A DNA stretch of 64,000 nt from NCBI RefSeq assembly GCF_002127325.2, contig NC_035433.2:83332079-83396078 (forward strand). Direction: 5' to 3'. How positions within the stretch are numbered: the stretch's first letter is position 1; the number at the start of each line of letters is the position of its first letter. The notes beneath the pieces are model-generated. The model ran no database searches, was not told the origin of the DNA, and worked only from the letters and a program-made list of their open reading frames with translations. Of the stretch, positions 1 to 10,841 are shown one piece after another. Position numbers and translations under genes: made by a program. This DNA is from Helianthus annuus (lineage: Eukaryota > Streptophyta > Magnoliopsida > Asterales > Asteraceae).

Positions 1-112
1 TGCAAGGGATTCGGGGTGGTAACGTTTAGAATTGTTATAGGACCTGTACTCGGTTTAAAATCATGATATGTTTGTACGCATTTTAGATTAAAAGCGGATA
101 CCGGTAGTTCAT

Positions 113-594
113 CACGGTATCGTATCGTATCATACAATACAGTGCGGTACAGTACAGTATATTGTAGTGTAGTTTTGCATAGTACAGGATCGTATGTATC
201 GTATCGTACAATATAGTATATTATAGTATAGTATATTACCATATAGTACAATATAGTATAGTATAGTATAGTATAGTATAGTATAATGTAGCATAGTATA
301 TGATCATATTGTATCTTACAATATAGTATAGTACAGTATCGTATACTATATGGTATAATATATTATAGTGTAGTATTGTATAGTACATGATAGCATCGTA
401 CAGTATAGTATAGTGTAGTGTTGTATAGCACAGGACCGTATCGTATTGCATAATGTAATATCTATATCGTATAGTATAGTGTCGCGTCATGTTGCGTCGT
501 GTCGTGTCGTGTCGTGTAGTGTAGGATTGTATCGTATGGTACTGTATAAGATTGTATCGTATGGTACAACATAGTATAGTACAGAATCGTAGGG
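113..594. repeat. TAGTA/CGTAT simple-sequence block
   Basis: This stretch is built from 5-nt words such as GTATA, TAGTA, CGTAT and GTCGT in drifting arrays. Nearly identical copies lie at about 2716-3197 and 5292-5773. Long open frames cross it, but they encode only Y/T/I/R-rich translations of the repeat and are not genes. Confidence 0.9.
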
Positions 595-599
595 TCAAT

Positions 600-1925
600 T
601 GCCATAAATTTTCGACAAATTTGTCATTTTATAATTTAAAATTATATGTTTTTTTCTAAATTGATAAATTAAAATAACCTTTTTGTAGGAAATATGTAGT
701 AACTGTTATTCATTTGCTAAAAATTTTTGACAAACTTAACATTCTTAGTTTTTTTTTTCTATAAACAACAGTTTTGTAGGAAATTTGTAGCAATTTGTGT
801 CAATTTGCTACAAATTTCCGACAAAATTATTATTTTATTTTTTTTAAATTATCTTTTTTTTCTAAAATTGATAAATAACAAATAACATAACTTATATTTT
901 GTAGGAAATTTGTAGCAACTTGTGTTAATTTCCTACAAAATTCTAACAAATTTATCATTTTATTTTTCAAAATTATGTTTTCTTCTTAATTTGATGAATG
1001 ATAGCCTTTTTGTAGGAAATGTGTAGCAACTGCTGTCAATTTTCTACAAAATGCCGACAAAATTATAATTTTATTTTTTAAAATTATAATATAAATTTTT
1101 TTGTAGGAAATATGTAGCAACTAGTGTCAATTTGCTACAAATTTCTGACAAATCTAGTATTTTGTTTTTTATAATTATGTTTTCTTCTTAATTTGTTGAA
1201 TAATAGCCTTTTTGTAGGAAATTTGTAGCAACTGCTGTCAATTTGCTACAAATTTCCGACAAACTTATCATTTATTTTTAAAAATTATCTATTTTTCTAA
1301 AATTGATAAATAACAAATAAAATTACTTTTGTTTACTTTTGTTTGTAGGAAATTTGTAGCAACCGGTGTCCGTTTGCTACAATTTTCCGACAAATCTAAC
1401 ATTTTATTTTTTAAAATTAGGTTATCTTCTTAGTTTGTTGAATAATAGTTTTTTTGTAGGAAATTTGTAGCAACTGGTATCAATTTGCTTCAAATTTCCG
1501 ACAAACTTATCATTTTATTTTTAAAAAATATCTATTTTTCTAAAATTGATAAATAACAAATAAAATTACTTTTTTTGTAGGAAATTTGTAGCAACTGGTG
1601 TCAGTTTGCTACAATTTTCCGACAAATCTAACATTTTATTTTTTAAAATTATGTTTTCTTCTTAATTTGTTGAATAATAGCTTCTTTGTCGGAAATTTGT
1701 AGCAGCTTGTGTAAATTTGCTACAAATTTCCGACAAATCTAAATATTTTATATTTCATAATTATATTTTCTTCTTAATTTGTTGAATAATTGCCTTTTTG
1801 TAGGAAATTTGTAGCAACTGCTGTCAATTTGCTACAAATTTCCGACAAACTTATTATAATATTTTTTAAAATTATTTTTTTTATAAAATTGATAAATAAC
1901 AAATAAAATTACTTTCGTTTGTAGG
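600..1925. repeat. ~115 bp minisatellite with inverted arms
   Basis: Subunits of about 110-128 bp each carry GGAAATTTGTAGCAA, a short spacer, and its reverse complement TTGCTACAAATTTCC (for example 1217-1231 and 1243-1257), followed by an AT-rich stretch. Each could fold into a hairpin. The block recurs at about 3203-4499 and 5779-7290. The last copy runs into a CACTA-type terminus, which suggests subterminal repeats of a CACTA transposon. Confidence 0.88.
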
Positions 1926-4900
1926 TTTAATCATAAATAGAAAAAGGTTTAATCGATATTTAGTTATATCCTCCAGCATGATCTCCTTCGCGGATTGATA
2001 TCCTCCAGCATGTTTCCCCCACTCACACACATATATATACATACATATGTATGTGAAATTGAAGGGGTTATATAATCCCCTTACCACTACACCCTATTTT
2101 GATATAACGCCCCATAAAGCCCATCTCTTACGCATTTCGCCACGTGTTGCATAACACCCCCAAATGGGCTTTATGACTACACATAGTCTTAGAAAATCGT
2201 GATACGTCTCTGACAGGTTTGATATTTTCTTTGCATAGGCTATTTATCAGAACAGTTATATAAAATTAAATGCATCTAACTAACCATTATTTTAATAATT
2301 GATTTTATACTCTTCACATATTGGTGTAGCTAACAAAATCTGAAAAAAAAAAAATGTTTGAACATTAATTAATACTTTCGGTCAAAAATGACGTCAAATC
2401 TAAAGAAGTTGGTCCAATGAAAACATGAAATAGATATTGTACAACTTATGATATTTTTTCTATTTTATATGATATTTATTGGAACTTTTATTAGGTAACG
2501 TGTGGAAAAAAAGTGTCAATATAGTATAGAATCATCTAATATAACTAAAGGGATTTGCCCGTGCTATGCGGTGAGAAATCATCCGTATCGGTTTGATTCG
2601 TTATGCAAGGGATTCGGGGTGGTAACGTTTAGAATTGTTATAGGACCTGTACTCGGTTTAAAATCATGATATGTTTGTACGCATTTTAGATTAAAAGCGG
2701 ATACCGGTAGTTCATCACGGTATCGTATCGTATCATACAATACAGTGCGGTACAGTACAGTATATTGTAGTGTAGTTTTGCATAGTACAGGATCGTATGT
2801 ATCGTATCGTACAATATAGTATATTATAGTATAGTATATTACCATATAGTACAATATAGTATAGTATAGTATAGTATAGTATAGTATAATGTAGCATAGT
2901 ATATGATCATATTGTATCTTACAATATAGTATAGTACAGTATCGTATACTATATGGTATAATATATTATAGTGTAGTATTGTATAGTACATGATAGCATC
3001 GTACAGTATAGTATAGTGTAGTGTTGTATAGCACAGGACCGTATCGTATTGCATAATGTAATATCTATATCGTATAGTATAGTGTCGCGTCATGTTGCGT
3101 CGTGTCGTGTCGTGTCGTGTAGTGTAGGATTGTATCGTATGGTACTGTATAAGATTGTATCGTATGGTACAACATAGTATAGTACAGAATCGTAGGGTCA
3201 ATTGCCATAAATTTTCGACAAATTTGTCATTTTATAATTTAAAATTATATGTTTTTTTCTAAATTGATAAATTAAAATAACCTTTTTGTAGGAAATATGT
3301 AGTAACTGTTATTCATTTGCTAAAAATTTTTGACAAACTTAACATTCTTAGTTTTTTTTTTCTATAAACAACAGTCAATTTGCTACAAATTTCCGACAAA
3401 ATTATTATTTTATTTTTTTTAAATTATCTTTTTTTTCTAAAATTGATAAATAACAAATAACATAACTTATATTTTGTAGGAAATTTGTAGCAACTTGTGT
3501 TAATTTCCTACAAAATTCTAACAAATTTATCATTTTATTTTTCAAAATTATGTTTTCTTCTTAATTTGATGAATGATAGCCTTTTTGTAGGAAATGTGTA
3601 GCAACTGCTGTCAATTTTCTACAAAATGCCGACAAAATTATAATTTTATTTTTTAAAATTATAATATAAATTTTTTTGTAGGAAATATGTAGCAACTAGT
3701 GTCAATTTGCTACAAATTTCTGACAAATCTAGTATTTTGTTTTTTATAATTATGTTTTCTTCTTAATTTGTTGAATAATAGCCTTTTTGTAGGAAATTTG
3801 TAGCAACTGCTGTCAATTTGCTACAAATTTCCGACAAACTTATCATTTATTTTTAAAAATTATCTATTTTTCTAAAATTGATAAATAACAAATAAAATTA
3901 CTTTTGTTTACTTTTGTTTGTAGGAAATTTGTAGCAACCGGTGTCCGTTTGCTACAATTTTCCGACAAATCTAACATTTTATTTTTTAAAATTAGGTTAT
4001 CTTCTTAGTTTGTTGAATAATAGTTTTTTTGTAGGAAATTTGTAGCAACTGGTATCAATTTGCTTCAAATTTCCGACAAACTTATCATTTTATTTTTAAA
4101 AAATATCTATTTTTCTAAAATTGATAAATAACAAATAAAATTACTTTTTTTGTAGGAAATTTGTAGCAACTGGTGTCAGTTTGCTACAATTTTCCGACAA
4201 ATCTAACATTTTATTTTTTAAAATTATGTTTTCTTCTTAATTTGTTGAATAATAGCTTCTTTGTCGGAAATTTGTAGCAGCTTGTGTAAATTTGCTACAA
4301 ATTTCCGACAAATCTAAATATTTTATATTTCATAATTATATTTTCTTCTTAATTTGTTGAATAATTGCCTTTTTGTAGGAAATTTGTAGCAACTGCTGTC
4401 AATTTGCTACAAATTTCCGACAAACTTATTATAATATTTTTTAAAATTATTTTTTTTATAAAATTGATAAATAACAAATAAAATTACTTTCGTTTGTAGG
4501 TTTAATCATAAATAGAAAAATGTTTAATCGATATTTAGTTATATCCTCCAGCATGATCTCCTTCGCGGATTGATATCCTCCAGCATGTTTCCCCCACTCA
4601 CACACATATATATACATACATATGTATGTGAAATTGAAGGGGTTATATAATCCCCTTACCACTACACCCTATTTTGATATAACGCCCCATAAAGCCCATC
4701 TCTTACGCATTTCGCCACGTGTTGCATAACACCCCCAAATGGGCTTTATGACTACACATAGTCTTAGAAAATCGTGATACGTCTCTGACAGGTTTGATAT
4801 TTTCTTTGCATAGGCTATTTATCAGAACAGTTATATAAAATTAAATGCATCTAACTAACCATTATTTTAATAATTGATTTTATACTCTTCACATATTGGT

Positions 4901-7104
4901 GTAGCTAACAAAATCTGAAAAAAAAAAAAATGTTTGAACATTAATTAATACTTTCGGTCAAAAATGACGTCAAATCTAAAGAAGTTGGTCCAATGAAAAC
5001 ATGAAATAGATATTGTACAACTTATGATATTTTTTCTATTTTATATGATATTTATTGGAACTTTTATTAGGTAACGTGTGGAAAAAAAGTGTCAATATAG
5101 TATAGAATCATCTAATATAACTAAAGGGATTTGCCCGTGCTATGCGGTGAGAAATCATCCGTATCGGTTTGATTCGTTATGCAAGGGATTCGGGGTGGTA
5201 ACGTTTAGAATTGTTATAGGACCTGTACTCGGTTTAAAATCATGATATGTTTGTACGCATTTTAGATTAAAAGCGGATACCGGTAGTTCATCACGGTATC
5301 GTATCGTATCATACAATACAGTGCGGTACAGTACAGTATATTGTAGTGTAGTTTTGCATAGTACAGGATCGTATGTATCGTATCGTACAATATAGTATAT
5401 TATAGTATAGTATATTACCATATAGTACAATATAGTATAGTATAGTATAGTATAGTATAGTATAATGTAGCATAGTATATGATCATATTGTATCTTACAA
5501 TATAGTATAGTACAGTATCGTATACTATATGGTATAATATATTATAGTGTAGTATTGTATAGTACATGATAGCATCGTACAGTATAGTATAGTGTAGTGT
5601 TGTATAGCACAGGACCGTATCGTATTGCATAATGTAATATCTATATCGTATAGTATAGTGTCGCGTCATGTTGCGTCGTGTCGTGTCGTGTCGTGTAGTG
5701 TAGGATTGTATCGTATGGTACTGTATAAGATTGTATCGTATGGTACAACATAGTATAGTACAGAATCGTAGGGTCAATTGCCATAAATTTTCGACAAATT
5801 TGTCATTTTATAATTTAAAATTATATGTTTTTTTCTAAATTGATAAATTAAAATAACCTTTTTGTAGGAAATATGTAGTAACTGTTATTCATTTGCTAAA
5901 AATTTTTGACAAACTTAACATTCTTAGTTTTTTTTTTCTATAAACAACAGTTTTGTAGGAAATTTGTAGCAATTTGTGTCAATTTGCTACAAATTTCCGA
6001 CAAAATTATTATTTTATTTTTTTTAAATTATCTTTTTTTTCTAAAATTGATAAATAACAAATAACATAACTTATATTTTGTAGGAAATTTGTAGCAACTT
6101 GTGTTAATTTCCTACAAAATTCTAACAAATTTATCATTTTATTTTTCAAAATTATGTTTTCTTCTTAATTTGATGAATGATAGCCTTTTTGTAGGAAATG
6201 TGTAGCAACTGCTGTCAATTTTCTACAAAATGCCGACAAAATTATAATTTTATTTTTTAAAATTATAATATAAATTTTTTTGTAGGAAATATGTAGCAAC
6301 TAGTGTCAATTTGCTACAAATTTCTGACAAATCTAGTATTTTGTTTTTTATAATTATGTTTTCTTCTTAATTTGTTGAATAATAGCCTTTTTGTAGGAAA
6401 TTTGTAGCAACTGCTGTCAATTTGCTACAAATTTCCGACAAACTTATCATTTATTTTTAAAAATTATCTATTTTTCTAAAATTGATAAATAACAAATAAA
6501 ATTACTTTTGTTTACTTTTGTTTGTAGGAAATTTGTAGCAACCGGTGTCCGTTTGCTACAATTTTCCGACAAATCTAACATTTTATTTTTTAAAATTAGG
6601 TTATCTTCTTAGTTTGTTGAATAATAGTTTTTTTGTAGGAAATTTGTAGCAACTGGTATCAATTTGCTTCAAATTTCCGACAAACTTATCATTTTATTTT
6701 TAAAAAATATCTATTTTTCTAAAATTGATAAATAACAAATAAAATTACTTTTTTTGTAGGAAATTTGTAGCAACTGGTGTCAGTTTGCTACAATTTTCCG
6801 ACAAATCTAACATTTTATTTTTTAAAATTATGTTTTCTTCTTAATTTGTTGAATAATAGCTTCTTTGTCGGAAATTTGTAGCAGCTTGTGTAAATTTGCT
6901 ACAAATTTCCGACAAATCTAAATATTTTATATTTCATAATTATATTTTCTTCTTAATTTGTTGAATAATTGCCTTTTTGTAGGAAATTTGTAGCAACTGC
7001 TGTCAATTTGCTACAAATTTCCGACAAACTTATTATAATATTTTTTAAAATTATTTTTTTTATAAAATTGATAAATAACAAATAAAATTACTTTCGTTTG
7101 TAGG

Positions 7105-7545
7105 AAATTTGTAGCAACTGGTGTCTGTTTGCTACAATTTTCCGACAAATCTAATATTTTATTTTTTTAAAATTGTGTTTTCTTCTTAATTTGTTGAATA
7201 ATAGCTTTTTTGTAGGAAATTCGTAGCAACTGGTGTAAATTTGCTACAAATTTCTGACAAATTTAATATTTTATATTTTTTAAATTATTTATTTTGTTGT
7301 AGTTACAAGTAATATAAAATTTTATAATTTTTGTCGGAATTTTGTCGAAAAGGTTATAATTTTTGTGACGAAATTGCTACAAATGCTTATTGTGTGGCAA
7401 TTTTGTAGGAAATTTGTGAAAATGTTTTGGGTCTTTTTTTGTTTTTCTTTTTTGTTAGAAAATTGTAGGAAAATTGTAAAAAAAATTGAGTTGTGGGAAA
7501 TTTGTAGGAAACTTTTGTAGGAAAAAATGTAGTTTTCTAGTAGTG
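7105..7545. mobile_element. CACTA-type transposon end
   Basis: Minisatellite subunits continue past the tandem array and stop at TTTTCTAGTAGTG, the reverse complement of CACTACTAGAAAA, a CACTA-superfamily terminal sequence. The neighbouring TTTGTAGGAAA repeats would be its subterminal repeats. The other terminus and the 3-bp target duplication are not in the window, so the whole 1-7545 block may be one end of a large element. No transposase is visible. Confidence 0.6.
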
Positions 7546-8035
7546 CACTGATGGCTAGACGCAGGTTTGGAACCAAAGTTCGGAGGATCTCTCTGTTGCC
7601 AACCATTTTTATTGTGAAATTGAGCACCAATTGTGACCATTTCTATCAACTATGATTACAGTGTATCCCTTCTGCTCTTATATATATACACAGTTTGTAC
7701 ACTCAGAGACCGAATGTTTAAACCCTATTTGTCAACCGTCACATTTCTCAAACTGCCAAGTTCATGTTTTGCTTTTTTGCAAATGCAACTTTAAGTCCAT
7801 GGGCTTTTTGTGTCACTAAGTTTGGTAGCTCCAACTTTTGGAATCTGCATGTGTACACAAAAACTTGTACCATCTTTATTTTCTGCAATTTGGTAACTAA
7901 ATATAAAGCATTGTGTATACAAGATTATGAAAGTTTATTTTAGTACTAGAGGGCAAAATTGTATTTTACTTAGGTTGGTTCGGTAGGGCTCACCTGAAAC
8001 ACTTTTAACTTCTTTGTTATATAGTTGTTGAATAT
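7546..8035. other. Intergenic, nothing recognised
   Basis: AT-rich single-copy-looking DNA between the CACTA-type end and the left inverted repeat. I see no open frame, RNA gene or transposon end that I can support. Confidence 0.5.
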
Positions 8036-8375
8036 GATATAAGAAGGTTTTATGCTTTAGACATACATTAGAGTCAATGTTTGACATATTGAATCTATTT
8101 ACATTTGAACTAGATTTTGTATTTGAAATATTAATAATTAAAATAAGACCAAAACTACTAACTCATGAAAAAATGGTTAGAAGTTATGTTTAGCGATTTT
8201 CAAAAGAGCCTTGGTGATTATTGTTTATTATGCCAATTCTTTTGTTTATACTCATTTGCTCTTTATGAATTAATACATTAATTGTATTAGCAAATTGGTT
8301 TTAAATATAAATTACGTGAAACTTTTAACGCAATGTGCGGCAAAAAAGCATAGAAACCCGCGGCAACGCGCGGAT
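8036..8375. repeat. Left arm of inverted repeat around gene
   Basis: This arm, starting near AATATGATATAAGAAG, is closely related to the reverse complement of 10501-10812, with scattered mismatches and short indels. Its inner end has a GC hairpin (CCGCG/CGCGG, 8358-8373), similar to Helitron 3' hairpins but without a clear CTRR end. The pair frames the At5g39570-like gene. Confidence 0.8.
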
Positions 8376-8506
8376 ATTCTCACTACCCAAATAAGATTGA
8401 GATGATTGAACAATTATTTGAATCATAAAAGGCCAAAAAGTGGTACAAAAGAATATGCAATATTACACATACAATCACAATTACTAACATATCGATTACC
8501 ATAGTC

Positions 8507-9586
8507 CTATACATTGTAAGATGCTATTGGGCGTCCGAAGAAGTAACTAGCACATTCTTCCCATGGATTACGTTGCCCAATTTCTGGAGTACTCATTTGG
8601 GAGTTATTAACAACGCCCATTTGTTGCTTTCTAATCCGAGCCAAACAAGGCCAGCTTCCAAAAATGCTTTCACAAAAGTCCACAACTTCTGGACTGTATT
8701 CACATGGAGGAATTTGAACCACTTGTTTCCCATATCCATAATCGTACCCCGCTCCAATTGCATGTGCATTGTCATATTCTGGCCAGGGATAATCATATCC
8801 ATAGCCAGGATAATTGTATTCTTTCTTTTCCCTTTCTCCAACCTCATTCAACTCTAATGGCTCAGGCACAGGAACCAAAGCATGCACAAGCTCAGGCTCA
8901 GGCTCAGGCTCAAGCTCAGGCTTAGGCTCGGGCTTGGGAAGAGGGATAGGAGTAGCAATAGGCATATGCTTAGGCTCAGGCTCAGGCTTAGGACTGGCCT
9001 TGGTGTTAGGTAGAGACTCAGAGTTAGGCGTGGGCCTAGGCGCAACAGGTTTGGGTTTGGAACGTGGATAACATGTTTTATCCGAGGGTGGAAGGGGCTT
9101 TCCATACGCACTTACAATATCATATCCACCGTCATATGGGGTTGGATCGTACTCCTCAAATTCAGGTTCGTTAAACCCCGGATCCACTTTTGAGTACGAT
9201 ATCGAATGTTGTGTATGATACGAGACATAGCCCGTATCACACTCAACCGGTTCGTACGCAATTAACTTAGGCTCCATATAGTTTTGTGCCAAGTAATTGA
9301 TGTCAGTATTAGGAGATGAATACCAATCATGACAATCACCATAATCATAACCCTTATCATAATCATAAGTATCACTATAACTATAATCATATTCATAACC
9401 ATGATCTATGGATTTTGCCTCATTAAACACACAAACATTGGATGCATCATAATTAGTATCTACATAACCATAAGTTTCATAATTAGAAAAACTTACTGGA
9501 TCTTGGTGAGCTACAGGAAAAAAAGTGGTGTGTTCTTGAGCCCAAATGTACCCATCATCATAGTAAGCCATACTTTGAAAGATCAA
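8507..9586 (-). CDS. At5g39570/PLDRP1-like tyrosine-rich protein
   Basis: Single-exon frame of 359 residues. The motif EYDPTPYDGGYDI followed by YGKPLPPSDKTCYP (about residues 144-172) matches the hallmark of the plant At5g39570 family (phospholipase-D-regulated protein 1), whose exact biochemical role is poorly known. The N-terminal third is rich in Tyr, Asp and Gly (YDYSYSDTYDYDKGYDYGD). Residues ~195-240 are a Pro/Glu/Lys repeat (PKPEPEPK, PEPEPEPEL). The C-terminal third is again GYDYGYG-rich and ends in a less repetitive tail with FGSWPCLARIRKQQ. No signal peptide or membrane segment is seen, so cytosol or nucleus is likely. Translation could start at Met1 or at Met6 (MAYYDD). The length is close to the family norm and there are no internal stops, so the gene looks functional. 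It sits between two inverted-repeat arms and next to a hAT-type element. Confidence 0.82.
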   Translation of the reverse strand: MIFQSMAYYDDGYIWAQEHTTFFPVAHQDPVSFSNYETYGYVDTNYDASNVCVFNEAKSIDHGYEYDYSYSDTYDYDKGYDYGDCHDWYSSPNTDINYLAQNYMEPKLIAYEPVECDTGYVSYHTQHSISYSKVDPGFNEPEFEEYDPTPYDGGYDIVSAYGKPLPPSDKTCYPRSKPKPVAPRPTPNSESLPNTKASPKPEPEPKHMPIATPIPLPKPEPKPELEPEPEPELVHALVPVPEPLELNEVGEREKKEYNYPGYGYDYPWPEYDNAHAIGAGYDYGYGKQVVQIPPCEYSPEVVDFCESIFGSWPCLARIRKQQMGVVNNSQMSTPEIGQRNPWEECASYFFGRPIASYNV

Positions 9587-9935
9587 ACAATAAAACTATG
9601 AATTTAGAGAAAATATTTTGGTTTTGATTGTTTGATAAAGAGGGTATCTACCGTGTTTGTGAGCATAAAAGAAGATATTATTTTCTTCCAGAGGTTTAAT
9701 TACTAGATCCAGGTTATTCATTTATTAGGAACTTGTACATCCAGTTGTGAAATATGTATAGTGTTTTGGGTTTTGGATTTTGTGAGAAAAAAGAAATTAA
9801 AGAGACAAAGGTAGTGATCGGTGATGCGATATTGTTGTTGTGGAATTTAAGTTTCAGCGAACCACTTGATGCTTATCTGGTGAGAAAAGGATAATTGGAC
9901 ACACTGACCCACTTTCCCAATGCCCATGTACTATT
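9587..9935 (-). promoter_or_regulatory. Upstream region of At5g39570-like gene
   Basis: This is the 5' flank of the minus-strand gene. A possible 5'-UTR intron is suggested by GTAGATACC (donor, near 9650) and TTCATAG (acceptor, near 9600). I cannot identify a convincing TATA box, so the transcription start is unknown. Confidence 0.3.
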
Positions 9936-10447
9936 GTTTTAACTAGGGGTGCAAACGAGCCGAGCCAAGCCGAGCCCGAGCTCGACCAGGCTCGAGCTCG
10001 TTTAACTTATGAAAGCTCGAGCTCGAGCTCGGCTCGATTCGAGCTTTATTTCTAAAGCTCGAGCTCGGCTCGAAGGTAATTTTTGAAGCTCGAGCTCGGC
10101 TCGGGCTCGACTCTTTTAGTATTTATTAATTAATTTTTATTAATTATAATTATTGTTATATATAATTTAGTTATTTTTTCATATTTATATAAATGGTAAA
10201 TATTATTATTTAAATATATGTTTAATATATTAATTAAAAATATATAAAAAGAAAGCTCGTTAAGGCTCGCGAGCCGGCTCGAGCTCGATAAGCGAAGCTC
10301 GGGCTCGGGCTCGTTTACTAAACGAGCTTGTTTTTAGGCTCGGGCTCGAGCTCTAGCTCGTTTAAGCTCGGCTCGTTCGAGCTTTTTTTCGAGCCGAGCT
10401 CGAGTAGCTCGCGAGTAGCTCGGCTCGTTTGCACCCCTAGTTTTAAC
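9936..10447. mobile_element. hAT-type non-autonomous element with 8-bp TSD
   Basis: The element body is 9944-10439 (496 bp). Its ends are TAGGGGTGCAAACGAGCCGA and the reverse complement, and it is flanked by identical 8-bp copies of GTTTTAAC (9936-9943 and 10440-10447). An 8-bp duplication and TA/CAGGGGTG ends are typical of hAT. The arms are packed with GCTCGAGCTCGG motifs around an AT-rich centre, so the single strand could fold extensively. No coding capacity. Confidence 0.88.
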
Positions 10448-10500
10448 TGGGGAGCAAATATATATTTTATAATTAAAAATATAAAATATATGTATTAGTA

Positions 10501-10812
10501 GGATTGCCCGCAATAGGTTTTTATGTTTGCCGCACGTTGTGAAAAGAGTTTCACGTTATTTATTTTTAAAATCAATTTGCTAATACGATTAATTTATGAA
10601 GAGCAAATGAGTATAAACAAAAGAATTAGCATAAAAAACAATCACCAAGCCTCTTTTAAAAATCGCTAAACATAACTTCTAACCATTTTTTCATGAGTTA
10701 ATAGTTTTGGTCTTTTCTTAATATTTCAACTTAAAAATTTAGTTCAAATGTAAATAGATTAAATATGTCAAACATTGACTTAAAGCATAAAAACTTCTTA
10801 TATCATATTAAG
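10501..10812. repeat. Right arm of inverted repeat around gene
   Basis: Inverted partner of the left arm. Shared landmarks include TTTGCCGCAC, GCAAATGAGTATAAACAAAAG, CTAAACATAACTTCTAACC and TCTTATATCATATT. It ends about 30 bp before the 3' terminus of the first Helitron. No target duplication could be found outside the two arms. Confidence 0.8.
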
Positions 10813-10841
10813 TTTTTAATTTTGTTTTGTTTATTATACAA

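Larger units (their letters stand above)
1..7104. repeat. 2.6 kb tandem repeat, 2.75 units
   Basis: The same ~2.6 kb unit starts at 1, 2604 and 5180, giving lengths of 2603 and 2576 bp. The third copy runs only to about 7104, where it continues into more minisatellite instead of the unique tail. Each unit has three parts: a TAGTA/CGTAT simple-sequence block, a minisatellite with about ten subunits, and a ~680 bp tail starting TTTAATCATAAATAG. Units 1 and 2 differ by a 28-nt loss near 3374, one extra A in a poly-A run near 4918 and a G/T change in the tail, so duplication was very recent or is an assembly product. The tail contains an inverted pair (ATAAAGCCCA/TGGGCTTTAT, about 2112-2171). No protein-coding capacity is credible. 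Confidence 0.93.

Noticed and set aside
236..598. 120-codon open frame on the minus strand, repeated at 2839 and 5415
   Set aside because: It translates the TAGTA/CGTAT simple sequence into Tyr/Thr/Ile-rich text. Conservation between copies is only due to the tandem duplication.
600..1925. CRISPR-like regular repeats
   Set aside because: Subunits are ~115 bp with diverged AT-rich spacers in a plant genome next to a CACTA-type end. Not an array of short repeats with unique spacers, and no cas genes.
8573..9111. Several frames overlapping the At5g39570-like gene on both strands
   Set aside because: Shadows of the Pro/Glu repeat and Tyr-rich coding sequence; no independent support.
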